DNA of 64,000 nt, taken from the NCBI RefSeq assembly GCF_022605725.1, contig NC_065556.1:27325140-27389139 (forward strand), written 5' to 3'. Below, in pieces: positions 37,401-46,419 of the stretch. A program made the translations under genes and the position numbers. Every line of letters starts with the position of its first letter. Within the stretch, counting starts at the first letter, position 1. The DNA comes from Anthonomus grandis grandis. Its lineage: Eukaryota; Arthropoda; Insecta; Coleoptera; Curculionidae. The notes beneath the pieces are model-generated. The model had not been told where the DNA came from. It searched no databases and was given only the letters and a program-made list of their open reading frames with translations.

Positions 37401-40400
37401 GAAATCTATTCTTCAATATAGATCTTACTAGTGTCAACCAGAAACTTCTTAAAATTACTTGTGACTCTAAACAGGACCATATGTTAACGGCAATATATTG
37501 TAAAAATTGCAAGATTTATTTTTTAAAGTGCATTAAAATTTTTTAATAGAATAATAACCTAATATATTGTACCTAAATATGAGTTTACGAAATAAATCTG
37601 AGGACCTTATAGAAATTATTGATAAAAGTAAACAAGATATCCACAATGAACCTGGACATTTTAACCGCTGTACATCATTGTACAGACTCTAGAAGTGGTG
37701 GTGCAAGCTTGTTTATTGAGGATATAAAAAGCACTTTTAAAGAAAGTAATTGCAATTCGGTGACTGTTCATTATGTGAAGTGATGTGATGTCTAATGAAG
37801 AAGTGTACAATGCAACCAAAATAGGGACTCTAGAAACACTTTTAGAAGTTTATTTCTTTGATCAACAATAAAAACCTAAACTAATTTAAATATATCACGA
37901 GTGAAGAACTACTATAATCATCCAACAATTACTTTATGAATAATGACTCTGTTACATTACAAACATTTCCCTTCTAATATAGTGACGACTGTGGTGGAAA
38001 CAAGAACAATGAAGCAACTTTGTCATATTCTTAAGATCTAATTGCAATAATTTATCATTGACATTCATATGCACCAACCAACCCTTAACTTTCACTCATT
38101 GCCCTATATTATGACTATATACATATTAGCATAGGATCACTATACTTTCTGCACCATAATACTTCTCTGCAATTCATTAATTTATTACCCTTTTGGCTTT
38201 ACAATACTCCCCAGTAAATATTTATGGGTTATAACTAGATAGAGGTTGTTATTAGTGTACAGTAGAAAAAATGTAAATTCTTTTGTGGCTGTATTCACTC
38301 AGAAATAGTTTTAATATAAATATACCTGCTGTTAGAAATATGTACATTGTAATCCAGTTTTATACAAAGGATGCCATCTACGTCTAGGTTTGTTAAGCTT
38401 GAATTCAGTAATATTGTGGGTAGAGATTTAGAGCAGTATGACTAAAAGAGGGCACTAGTTGTGTTGAATTTTGTTTTATTTAATATACACATGTTTGCTG
38501 TTAGGTTATGTGTCTGTCTGTCAGTCGTCCGGTTTTAAAATAATGAGCTGTAATTTGTCGTTTTCTTTGTCTTAATAAATCTTATTTTATCAAACCGAGA
38601 TATATTTTTTATTACTAGATTCCCACATGTCCTTTTTAGAATTTTAGATGAAATATATATGACTTGAATTAATAAATAAATAAGTACTCACCTGACATGC
38701 ACACACCTCCCCAAAACCGCCCTTGCCCAATACGCGATACATCCTAAAAGTTTTATGGGTAACGGGTTGAGATTCCAGCCATTTCCATTGCAGGTAGCGA
38801 TGGAAGTACATCGATTTCGTGAACTCCACAAACGGTTCGCCTGATAAGTAGGACCTGACCGACTGTACGAATCTATAAAACAGATCCATGTTTCGGCCGT
38901 TGTCTAAGTGATCCCCCTCGGTAAACAACTGATCAGTTTCGGGGATTTGGATCGTTTTCTTTTGTTCTGGATTATCTAGGAACTGATTAAGAGAAGATAG
39001 AAGAGAAGAATTATGCAAAGCATTTTTACAGGTCAAAAGTAAAGTCATAACAAAAAAGAGATTAACCCTCCGTTAGGCGCGCCGGTGACCATTGTCACCC
39101 ACGTGTACAATTCAATACGCAAAATTATATCCGATACCTTTACGCAGACGACGCTTTTAGTACCTTCCCAACTCTGTTTAAGAAAGCATCTTCGTGATCG
39201 GCAACGTTGTGGTATTTAACATTATTTTATTTATGTAGACAATCATTTTTTATTATTTGTTTTAAATATTTCACTCCACAAATGGACATAAATATGTATG
39301 TTTTAGGAAAACATTCGAATTTTTTATTATTTTGTCTTATTTTTTATATCCAAACTATTATATTCATGAATATGTTTGTTTTAGAAAAATGTCTGAGCCA
39401 AAGAATAAAAAACTGAAAATGGAGCCAAGTAGGGATCCTCAGATGTGGCTAAAGTGGTTTGAAGAGCCAAGTGATGACGCAATTTCTGAAGCTGAGGATG
39501 AAAGTGATCTAGACGAGGTTGACCATATTTCAGAAAGTGATTACATGACGGACTCTGAGCAAGAAGTTAGTGATACAGAGGAAGTGTGATACAAGAGGAT
39601 TTGTCACAAAATGTTTACATGGGGAAAGATTCTTAGACAAAATGGCGTCAGTCACATCCTATTACAAATGTTCGTACTAGAGCCCACAATATCATTACCC
39701 ACCTTCCAGGTCCAAAAAATAATGCTCGTGAAACAAAAACAGATATTGACATTATAAGTTTATTTTTGGATGATAACATTTTACGTATAATTTGTCATTC
39801 TACTAATATTTACATCGAAAAGATCCGCAGTAAATTTCAACGTGATCGTGATGCTAGGCCTACGGACATAATTGAAATCAAGGCATTTATTGGATTGCTA
39901 TATCTAACAGGGTCTCTGGGAAATTCAAGGGAGAATGTACGATTTTTGTGGGATTACTCAAAAGGCAATGGCTTAGAATCTTGTTATTTGACCATGAGCG
40001 AAAAAAGATTTAGATTTATTTTGCGATGTTTACGGTTCGATGATATACGAGATCGAGAAAGTCGCAAAACTATTGACAAACTTGCACCAATCAGGGAAGT
40101 TTTTGAGCTAATAACCAAGTATTATTCTCCCAGTGAGTATCTTACGGTCGATGAGCAACTGTTGGCATTCAGAGGTAGATGCAGTTTCAAGCAGTATATA
40201 CCTAGTAAGCCAGCGAAGTATAGGGTAAAGGTTTTTGCTTTGGCTGGTTCTAAGACTGCTTACACTATTAATTTAGAAACCTATGTTGGAAAGCAACCTG
40301 ATGGCCCATACCAAATGAGTAACTCAGCCGAAGATATTGTTTTACGTTTGATAGAGCCCGTTCAAGATAGTAACAGAAACATTACGGGCGACAACTGGTT

Positions 40401-43400
40401 CACAAGCCTTCCTCTGGCTAAAAAACTTCTGAATAATAAAAAACTAACATATGTTGGCACGATAAGGAAAAATAAACGTGAAATACCCAAGGAATTTCTA
40501 CCAGATAAATTTAAAATGCCAGCGTCTTCCATTTTTGGATTTCAAGAAGACGTAACTTTAGTTTCATATTGTCCAAAAAAAAATAAAACAGTATTATTAC
40601 TGTCAAGTATGCATCATAGTCCTTCGATTGACCAGTCATCTAACGGTAAAAACAAACCTGAAATTATAACATTTTATAATTCGACAAAAATTGGTGTGGA
40701 TTTGGTCGATCAGCTTTGTGGAAATTATGATGTGTCAAGAACTACGAGACGCTGGCCTATGGTACTCTTTTTTGACCTGCTTAATATAATAGGAATTAAC
40801 GCAGCCTGCATTTATAATTCTTATAATTTTAACAAAACAGTGAGAAAAACCGAATTTTTACAAAATGTAAGTTGGCAATTGATAAAGCCACAAATAGAAC
40901 GACGATCAAATATTGTGTCTATTCCCAGAGAATAACGAAGGCGGGCGAAGCTGTTATTGGATGGAGAGGAAGCTGAACCAATTATTGCTCGCCGAAATGG
41001 ATCGTGCGGGCGCTGTTATCAGTGTGGACGTCAAAGAGATAAAAGTACAAGAAAATGGTGCTTCAAATGCCAACAGTGGACCTGTGGAGAGCATCTGCGT
41101 GAAATATGTACGAATTGTTTTGAAAATTAGTAATACTCACTTTATCAGTAAATAAAAATTTTTCACTACCATCTCTGTATTTTTATTTATTTAATTTAGG
41201 AATTATTTAGAATAAAGAAAGAAATATTTTTTTTGCAAATATTTAATAATTAGGAGCTGGGTGACACATGTCACCCGCGGGACTATCCACGTAACAAACT
41301 TAGGCGCGCTTAACGGAGGGTTAAAATTGGACACTACTATACTAATAAAATCCTTTTTTTTAAATGAACTTTTAAAACATAATAACCAAGATAGATAAAA
41401 GATGTTACCAGTTGATATCCTTATTATAATGTACAAATTCTTCAACGTTATAAAAGCTATTTCTTAAGAAGATTTAAATTTATTCTTTGAAACTGCTGTA
41501 GCGGAAAGTTCTAACACTTGGGTAAAGTATAAATAATGGATGCATGTATAATTAGAATATTTTCATAATTTGTTTATGTCAAGGTAAAATAATTCCTTAG
41601 GAAAGAAATAAGAGTAAAAACATGACTCTGAGTTAACTATCTTGGTAGTGACAGCAATTTTGGTTAAGTAACTTTTTTTCTTATTACCAACTTTTCACTA
41701 TTTCCAAGAATATTTTCATGAAATATCAAGAATACAGAATCATTTCAGTTTCTTACAGAATCATTTTATATACAAACGTTTCTTATATCTCAAAAACTGC
41801 CCGAGTTAGAGGCAATTTTCCGGACCAATGTCCAAGAATCACAAAATTTGAGGTTTCCAATCACATAATTCAACATCCAGATTTTTTCATTCATTGGCTG
41901 ACATTTTTGGGTATAACTCAGGAACTACTTGGAATATTTTAATAATTTTTATACATCAAGGTAAAGTAATTCCTTATGAAGGATTTAAGGGTGAAACATG
42001 ACTCTGAGTTAACTCTGTTGGTGGTTATAGAAATTTTGGTTAGGATATTTTTTTTTAAATTTTCTTAGCAAATTGTCACTATTTTTGAGAATATTTTACA
42101 GAAATATCAAGAATATTCTTAAAAAGGTTTCAGATACATTTCTTATCAAATAATTTCATATATGAAGGTTTCTTGTATCTTAAAAACTGGCTGAACTAGA
42201 GACAATTTTGCCAACTAATATCCAAGAGCCACTGAATTTGAGGTATAACTTATTGGAATATTTTTTTTATGTCAAGGTAAAGTGATTCCTTAGGAAAGAT
42301 TTAAGGGTAAAAACATGATGCTGGACTAATATTTTAGAAGTTACAGGAGTTTTGTTTAAGGCACTTTTTTATGGCATAGACTATTTTAAAGGCAAATTAA
42401 TTATAATAGGGACTTTAAAGGGACACAATATAACAAATTCCAAATAAAATGAATTGATTTTGGCAACTTGTTACTTAGTTCTGAGACATGTTGGTCCCAA
42501 ATCCAGGAAACATCAAGGTGTTTCCTTAACACCCAGGAATCAGATACTGTTGGCAATATTTAAATTGAGAGTTTGCTGTATTAAGACACAAGTTTATTTA
42601 TCAAAAACCATCTATTCACATCTGACTGTGCCTCAACAGTGACTTTAGAATTTTGGAAAAAGACAAAATCTTTTTGTCCCTGACACTTGAAACCATCCTT
42701 TAAGTCTTTTCCAACTGATTAAAACTGAGTTTTTGTGTTATACCTGATTAAAAAAATTTAAAATTGGAGCAGTTAAAGACACTGTAAATCTAAAAACTGC
42801 CTAAAAAGCAAAAAATGACCTTAGTGACTATTGGTAAGAAAAAAGAAGATTACTTTGAGGCACTTTAAACCATCTTTTTAGCCTGAATAACATACATTTT
42901 AAAAGGAACTCTAAGCACATTATAGGAGTTCAATTTGAATGATTACATAATCTCATTCAATATGCAAAAATCCATTAATCATTTGGCATCTTTTCCTGTA
43001 AACGTAAATTATTTTAAACTAACATGTGTTCAAACACCATTTGTTTACCAAAAGCCAATTAATCTATTAATTTTACACTTGTTCAACAATCAAGATTTTA
43101 ATGATGATTTACTTAATAATCTTAAGTCAATTACTTGTTTATTTGTCACACACTAGACGCTCAAGTACAAAGTATGTAAACCACCTTTTATCAGTAACTA
43201 TTCAATTAAAATTAAGCTTGTTAATCAAAAACAATCATACTAAAAGGAGTTTTTGTTACCTGTTTAATTATGGCCACCAGTTCATGTCTTTGATCATCAG
43301 TCTCGACTTCATATTGTTTGGCAACGTCAAGCAGAAGGAAGCAACGGTGGTACTGTAAAGCTTGCAGCTCACACCATTGCCCGAATAGGAGTTTGCCTAT

Positions 43401-43782
43401 CGGTTGCTGTTCTACTATGAATTCGTACCGAACATCTATTAAAAAATGTTATAATAAACATTATAGGATTAGTTATGTAACAGGTTGGACAAACCTATTT
43501 TATTAACTAGCTCAAGGCATTGGGATATATGGGGAAACTGGAGGATTTTCTTCCATTTTTTGCTCTTTCCCTTATTATTATCAGATCCACCTGAAAATTT
43601 TATTGAAGTCATAATTAAAGGCTTCATGGGGAGGGGTTTGATGTGAACAGTAAAGACTTAAAAACAGTAGGGCTCTATTCTAGTTATCTAGAGCTACTTG
43701 CATTAACCTATTGATATAGTTAGGACTTACCTTCCCTAGCCTTAAGGTAAACTGTGTTGGCCACAATATTTTCCAATTCCAT
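19469..43782 (-). CDS. Gprk2: G protein-coupled receptor kinase, GRK4/5/6 class (Gprk2-like)
   Basis: Phosphorylates agonist-activated GPCRs at the inner face of the plasma membrane. Ten exons on the minus strand: 43731-43782, 43495-43590, 43260-43435, 38692-38982, 33282-33587, 32991-33132, 25811-25973, 25541-25730, 19595-19858, 19469-19534. All have GT..AG borders and join in frame into 581 codons. The start MELENIVANTVYLKAREG is the class's conserved N-terminus. Residues about 50-185 form the RGS-homology domain (EQQPIGKLLFGQ); the kinase domain follows, with GKGGFGEV (194-201), YACKK with catalytic Lys216, YRDCKPEN with Asp313, the AGC/GRK-type DLG at 331-333 and APE at 355-357. The AGC tail carries DVLDIEQFSTVKGV; the C-terminus is basic (FPFRRKKKQ, about 555-563), suited to membrane binding. 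YRDC instead of YRDL agrees with my memory of fly Gprk2. Large introns are full of transposons; introns 2 and 9 are 59 and 60 bp. Confidence 0.95.
19859..20580 (-). other. Gprk2 intron 8, proximal part
   Basis: No gene or clear element. The first 300 bases have mixed composition (for example tttcggg, ggtacctcgccccaaatt); beyond 20220 it is AT-rich. Confidence 0.5.
20588..21370. repeat. transposon-end-like sequence and short tandem array
   Basis: The sequence opens with acagggtgtctcagaaaatt, a Tc1/mariner-type terminal phrase. From about 20810 a 130-155 bp unit recurs about four times: gtgttcataactcaaaaact, then aaaatgtgtacatat, then caatttaacacctatttcag, then tttcaaaaatatgtacaag. Start points of the unit include 20956, 21089 and 21242. 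No coding. Confidence 0.65.
21724..24296 (-). mobile_element. hAT element (hAT-2) in Gprk2 intron 8
   Basis: Ends are TAGGGTTACCAGA at 21724 and its complement TCTGGTAACCCTA ending at 24296. The flanks carry a perfect 8-bp target duplication CGTGCATT (21716-21723 and 24297-24304). The element is 2573 bp and carries a minus-strand transposase gene with several frameshifts. The perfect duplication implies a fairly recent insertion into this intron. Confidence 0.93.
21976..23901 (-). pseudogene. hAT-2 transposase with one intron, frameshifted
   Basis: The first exon (about 23901-23572) encodes a BED-like zinc finger: CNVCN, then H about 20 and H about 25 residues later (THINKEKH). It ends at a GTACAT donor; a 62-bp intron (23571-23510) ends CTTAG, and the frame continues from 23509 with LNKAIYHDSATAKKV. 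Later landmarks are YIGVATDASNHNALK (the hAT catalytic-Asp region), FSGDNCNTNFGG, SKTRWLSLFPAIERVL and, near the C-terminus, VERIFSLITAQWTKERNRL, the hAT dimerisation motif (22170-22110). Frame changes occur near 23190 (a T8 run), 22780, 22440 and 22160. No in-frame ATG opens the first exon. The coding copy is dead although its ends look intact. Confidence 0.85.
24530..25375 (+). mobile_element. mariner-type transposase relic
   Basis: Plus-strand fragments read FMHDGAPPHFS (24570-24605, second catalytic Asp region HDGAPAHF) and, after a gap, decayed forms of the WPPRSPDL..LDFFLWG block (tggcccccaagttctccaga at 24680). The sequence gaacaccctgtgta near 25362-25375 resembles the mariner right terminus. 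Heavily mutated, with no full frame. Confidence 0.6.
25974..27590 (-). other. Gprk2 intron 6, AT-rich part
   Basis: No gene or defined element. Contains simple tatata/ctctct tracts (26995-27050) and short homopolymers. Confidence 0.5.
27600..28520 (-). pseudogene. non-LTR retrotransposon reverse transcriptase relic
   Basis: Minus-strand pieces in order: THLMFIDLHKPYNTVSIKKMW (about 28110-28050, the 'FIDL.KA(F/Y)D' block), GLGQGCCASPTLFKIYVL (27915-27860, equivalent to G.RQGC.LSP.LFN) and FADDQVITANDKDDL (27805-27765, catalytic YADD-type FADD) followed by LEINTQKTKYFPIG. Several stops interrupt it. The arrangement fits RTE-like or R1-like LINEs; the clade is uncertain. Confidence 0.75.
28521..29930. 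other. Gprk2 intron 6, unassigned
   Basis: AT-rich; a minus-strand frame at 29261-29548 (95 residues with a hydrophobic stretch) has no recognised family. 29738-29800 matches the dispersed fragment at 745-800. Confidence 0.4.
29931..31108 (-). mobile_element. mariner-like element with long terminal inverted repeats
   Basis: Starts CAGGGTGTTTCAGGACTATG at 29931 and ends with the complement (ctgaaacaccctg) at 31108. Inverted similarity extends about 130 bp inwards (ggaacccatgtccggaaatg and its mirror, acggccctaagacgcg). It is flanked by TA on each side (29929-29930, 31109-31110), the Tc1/mariner target. It encodes a deleted, frameshifted transposase on the minus strand. Confidence 0.92.
30130..30839 (-). 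pseudogene. mariner-type transposase, internally deleted and frameshifted
   Basis: The N-terminal part (from about 30833) reads ENFTNQELADMHVAYGATNC, the first helix-turn-helix of this clade. It passes directly from YPERQHPGYKKF into FKKFQENPYAIFPRKHQNRW, so the second DNA-binding region and the first catalytic aspartate are missing. After a frameshift near 30510-30530 the C-terminal part has WFQHDGAPAHF (second Asp) and WPPRSPDLTSLDFFLWEHVK (third acidic site, Asp) and ends HFEQLL at 30130. Two of three catalytic acids remain. It is a non-autonomous derivative whose ends could still be acted on in trans. Confidence 0.9.
31145..31808 (-). mobile_element. second mariner-type relic bounded by inverted repeats
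   Basis: The segment caccagaagatggttttttc (31148) has its complement gaaaaaaccatcttcaggtg near 31787-31806. Between them, minus-strand fragments read GLINWPARSPDLNPLDYYL (31690-31635) and YATEIDTREEFI, the C-terminal catalytic block of a mariner transposase of a different lineage from 29931-31108. It is truncated and full of stops. Confidence 0.6.
31809..32990. other. Gprk2 intron 6, distal part
   Basis: No gene recognised. A short ctagtactagttc / agtagtaaatctagtag stretch (32385-32425) is low-complexity. The rest is AT-rich. Confidence 0.45.
34960..35320. other. mixed-composition block, possible decayed coding
   Basis: Frames are open on both strands around 35017-35286. A plus frame contains LPTIDDNQPIGDPVLPCLIA, which is protein-like, but no family is recognised. 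An inverted pair acgtcacgaataag/cttattcgt sits near 35265-35310. Confidence 0.25.
35719..36072 (+). CDS. DUF4806-protein N-terminal-like frame (transposon-associated)
   Basis: Starts with ATG 12 bp after a splice-acceptor-like T-rich tract ending TTTTTTTAG. The translation begins MPFKVGQTIERG, followed by ISAVPNGWEKDGTLWWPP and KWKSFSCIVKKQFKTYKEAS, then an acidic stretch (residues 73-90). This order (a VP..W motif, WPP, a KTY.EA motif) is that of the N-terminal region of insect DUF4806-type proteins, which often occur as multicopy, transposon-linked genes. The last 25 residues are AT-rich and probably read into an intron. The downstream DUF4806 domain is not seen. Confidence 0.5.
   Translation: MPFKVGQTIERGMTCISAVPNGWEKDGTLWWPPKSQIGAVLDESSASKDKWKSFSCIVKKQFKTYKEASEEAENMEAETDTEQEEQDTRKHGDSLTIFKKNILVSFYVMIYFLQALT
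36069..36560 (-). pseudogene. two exons of a transposon-associated ORF (WAL..NI..ALL domain)
   Basis: The exon at 36069-36456 has an acceptor (TTTTTTTTTAG) before it and a consensus GTAAGT donor after it. It encodes an acidic linker, then DLKDWALKYNIRHVAIKDLL, LPKDxRT-like FPKDPRTFLVTP and GGQYWHNGL. This pattern (WA..H.I...AL..LL, PKDARTLL.TP, G.Y.H.GL) recurs in 'transposase domain-containing' proteins of insects and cnidarians. The exon before it (36519 to about 36590) ends QRITTGQ at a GTAAAT donor. Its likely start MSWHKIVRSVNF is one base out of frame across an A8 run, so this copy is probably broken. It points tail-to-tail at the 35719 frame. Confidence 0.55.
37130..38329. other. Gprk2 intron 4, AT-rich, with a DUF7869 trace
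   Basis: No gene recognised. Near 37978-38018 a plus-strand phrase reads YSDDCGGNKNNEA, similar to the (S)DNC.GQNKN block of DUF7869 proteins, suggesting a second small relic of that family. Confidence 0.35.
38330..38626. repeat. possible solo LTR
   Basis: About 300 bp from TG at 38330 to CA at 38626, with an AATAAA near 38573 (taataaatct) and a promoter-like t-rich centre with the gtctgtctgtcagtcg stretch. No 5-bp target duplication is visible, so this is weak. Confidence 0.22.
39066..41320 (+). mobile_element. piggyBac element in Gprk2 intron 3
   Basis: Terminal repeats CCCTCCGTTAGGCGCGCC (39066) and the complement of ggcgcgcttaacggaggg (ending 41320) match at 17 of 18 positions. The element is flanked by the canonical TTAA target on both sides (39062-39065 and 41321-41324). 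Subterminal palindromes built on GGTGAC..GTCACCC occur at 39083-39100 and 41259-41277. It carries a piggyBac transposase gene in plus orientation. Confidence 0.96.
39389..41130 (+). pseudogene. piggyBac transposase, nearly intact
   Basis: ATG at 39389 opens an acidic N-terminal region (MSEPKNKKLKME, then EEPSDDAISEAEDESDLDE). The frame shifts near 39585 and meets a stop near 39630; then NVRTRAHNI..HLPGPK leads into an uninterrupted 389-residue catalytic core (39766-40932). The DDD triad is recognisable: VDEQLLAFRGRC (D1), ITGDNWFTSLPLA (D2), GVDLVDQLC (D3). A single in-frame TAA at 40933 separates the core from the cysteine-rich C-terminal finger (CGRCYQCG, KWCFKCQQWTCGEH, ICTNCFEN), which continues in the same frame to TAG at 41130. 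The family cuts and pastes at TTAA. Few lesions suggest recent inactivation. Confidence 0.93.
41560..42420. repeat. tandem copies of a dispersed ~370-bp repeat
   Basis: Units start near 41580, 41950 and 42265. Shared phrases: aaggtaaa(g/a)taattcctta, acatgactctgagttaact, aaatatcaagaata, gagttagaggcaatttt and aa(t/c)atccaagag/atca. They are related to 17100-18310 and 52100-52850. Confidence 0.75.
42421..43259 (-). other. Gprk2 intron 3, distal part
   Basis: No gene. Up to about 42920 it carries faint further traces of the 370-bp repeat (gacatgttggtcccaaatcc, accatcctttaagtc). Plus-strand frames here and over exon 3 are shadows. Confidence 0.45.
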
Positions 43783-44583
43783 GAGTTCCAGCGTGATTAA
43801 ATTGGTGAATTTAAACGGTCGGGTGAAACTATAGACTCAAATCCCCGGGATTACATGGGAGTCTCCGACTGTAACATCCTTACACAACGAGTTTGGTTGG
43901 TTTTACCGATACTCATATCTGGACTGACACCAGCGTTGTACAAAGTTGATAAATTAGGACCGGGGACATTAGACTACCGTTCCCCAATGATATTTCCCAA
44001 TTTAACGTTCGGGAAAGCCTTTAAATCGGATATTTTTTCTGTTTGTAAATAAAAACATAAAAAGGGCGTGCCTAAAACACGGACCCTAAAACACGGTCAA
44101 ATCGGCATTGTCGTGATTATAAAATTTGATTAGAGATTACGGAGATTGACAGGTGACAAGTGACGATGACAGGAGCAATCTTAAGCAATTTCCATTAGTA
44201 TTGTGTGCAATTTAATAGTAAAACTGGTTTAAATGTGTAAAAAATTAACAGCATAATAGAGCAAAAAAAAAAACCGTTTTTAAGCAAATAATTTTACGTT
44301 TATAAGTTATATCTACATAATTGCCATATTTTACGTCAGAGAAACTGCAGACATTCCCATATGCCTAGGGATATCTTATGTCAGATCTAGGGGATTTTGG
44401 ACTATCTGAGGGAAGTTGTTTGACAAGCTGTTATTGTCACTGACATAATTGTCAATGTTCTGTCAGTGGTCATCATAATCTGTTTTTCACTTGAATTTTC
44501 CAGCTCAAGTCAAAGCAAAGGTTCAAAAATAGTAAATAACTATTAAACCGATCCCTGGTCTTCATTTATTAGGCAATTGCATC
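43783..44583. promoter_or_regulatory. divergent upstream region of Gprk2 and LMAN2
   Basis: The two start codons (43782 minus, 44584 plus) are 801 bp apart, so both 5' untranslated regions and promoters, or their first non-coding exons, lie here. 43800-44050 is less AT-rich, with atccccgggattacatggga and ccggggacattagacta, and holds a chance 65-codon frame. A short direct repeat taaaacacgg(a/t)c occurs at 44070-44100. No TATA box was assigned. Confidence 0.5.
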
Positions 44584-46126
44584 ATGAATTACCTAAATAT
44601 TTCCTTAGTATTTATTTTTATATTCCAAGCTGCACAAGCAGAGTGGAACACCCAAGATTTCTTGAAAAGGGAGCATACCCTCATTAGGCCCTATTATGGT
44701 GAGTAATATTTAAATTATTATGCGGCTAGTAAGTAGCAAGCAAACACTTATTTACTATTACCACATTTTTTGGCTCAATTAGTTAAATTCATGCTACTTA
44801 GTACCAGTACAATTACTTTGTAGGTTCAGGAATAGATATTCCTTATTGGCAGTTTACCGGGAGCACTATAGTTACCCCAAACTATATCAGGTTAACTGCA
44901 GACCTGCCAAGCAAGTCTGGTGCTATATGGAACACTATGGTAAGCTTTTAATCTATACATTTGTTGCCATTATGGCAGATATAGTTCGGAAACCTTAAGC
45001 TATAACCACTTTGTTTCACAACATTAATAAATCAATAAAACTCTATTAAAGTACCATTCCATTGTACAGTTTGAGGTCATACTATTTTAATGTGCCAACT
45101 ACATATTTATTTTGCATTTCTCATGGCTTCTTAGTTTTCAATTGTAGTGGTTATAGGGGTGCTTTTTTTGCTTTTAAAAGTTGTTGGCACCATGTTAACT
45201 CACACTCATAATATATTCTTGTGGAATTCAAATAGGGCACAAAACATGCTATAGGATATTTGTTTTTAGCCAGTTTTTAATGCAAACTGGGAGCTCCAAA
45301 TACAGTTCAAAGTGCACGGAACAGACAAAGAATTATATGGTGATGGCATGGCCATATGGTATACAAAAGATAGATTGAAAGAAGGACCTGTGTTTGGCAG
45401 CATTGACTACTTTAATGGTCTAGCTGTTATGTTAGATACTTACTCTAACCACAATGGTCCACATAGTGTATGTAATATAGTGTTATAATAAGTTGGTTTT
45501 TTAGTAATTTTTTTTTCATATTTAACAGCATGGGCATCCATACATATCAGCCATGGTAAACAATGGGTCAATACATTATGATCATGATCGTGACGGCACC
45601 CATACTCAATTAGCTGGTTGTACTGCTAAGTTTAGGAATGTAAAACATGACACTCATATTGCTATTCGATATGAAAATGATGTGCTTACAGGTAATTTAA
45701 ATAGGTGGTAATTAGGAGAACAATTTCATACATATTGTCTCTTTTTTAGTATCAACTGATATCGAAAACAAAAAAGCATGGAATGAATGTTTCAAGATCG
45801 AAGGTGTTCACTTACCCACCGGGTATTACTTAGGATTATCAGCCAAAACTGGAGATTTATCTGATAATCACGACGTATTGTCTGTCAGGCTGTTTGATCT
45901 AGACATGCCAGGAGATCCGAGGGTCTCAGAAGACAGAACTCACATTATACCATCAGCTAGTAAGTCAGAACCGGTAAGGGACCATGTGGAGGATGAAAAA
46001 CCTTCAATGTCAAAGATCACCATTGCCATTTTGGTTTTTTTGGTGTGCTCCATAACGGTCGTTTGTGCAGTTGTATGTTATGACCAGTGCAAGGAAAAGG
46101 TGTCAAATAAGAAGCGTTTTTATTAA
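44584..46126 (+). CDS. LMAN2: L-type lectin cargo receptor, VIP36/LMAN2-like
   Basis: Type I membrane lectin that binds high-mannose glycoproteins and cycles in the ER-Golgi pathway. Five exons, all GT..AG and in frame: 44584-44698, 44824-44939, 45270-45467, 45529-45691, 45750-46126, giving 322 residues (human VIP36 is 356). Residues 1-19 are a signal peptide (hydrophobic core, then AQA|E). The leguminous-lectin-type domain follows: YGSGIDIPYWQFTGSTIVTP, WELQIQFKV, GDGMAIWYTKDR, then LDTYSNHNG with the calcium and sugar ligands, YDHDRDG, AGCTAKFRN and CFKI (the conserved disulphide cysteines) and LPTGYYLGLSAKTGDLSDNHD. A membrane span lies at about 287-308 and the cytosolic tail ends KKRFY, as in VIP36. 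Nothing looks broken. Confidence 0.95.
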
Positions 46127-46204
46127 GTAATTATTGTAATTTTCTATTTTATGGTGTACAATTTTTATAAGACTGTATAGTAATGCAAAACTCTATTAGG
46201 TGTA

Positions 46205-46210
46205 AATAAA
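46205..46210 (+). terminator. LMAN2 polyadenylation signal
   Basis: AATAAA 79 bp after the stop codon, followed by a GT-rich stretch (tggatgtttgtttatgtgttgg) typical of the downstream element. Confidence 0.7.
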
Positions 46211-46239
46211 TGGATGTTTGTTTATGTGTTGGCGTTTTT

Positions 46240-46400
46240 CATTGGGTTAGGGGATAATTAGGGAAGTAATTAAAAATTGCAGGAGTGCCTGTAAGAATAA
46301 ATCAATTCCTCTAAAAAATAGCATCAAAAGTCGACGTTTTACAGTTTTTTATTTGGTTTTTTCTCTCTAAGCTTCATTAAGTAAGTTCATAAAATCTGTA
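46240..46400. repeat. repeat copy A (second copy at 48050-48240)
   Basis: Phrases ggataattagggaagtaatt, gcaggagtgcctgtaagaat, and acgttttacagttttttatt recur in the same order at 48076-48220 (ggattattagacaagtaatt, gcaggagtgcctgtaagaat, acattttgcagtgtgttatt). The LINE relic 46420-47745 sits between the two copies. Confidence 0.65.
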
Positions 46401-46419
46401 CAGTATACTCAAACTCAAA

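Noticed and set aside
40913..41155. Frame of 80 codons after the piggyBac core
   Set aside because: Out of frame; the real continuation is the cysteine-rich finger read in the transposase frame past the TAA at 40933.
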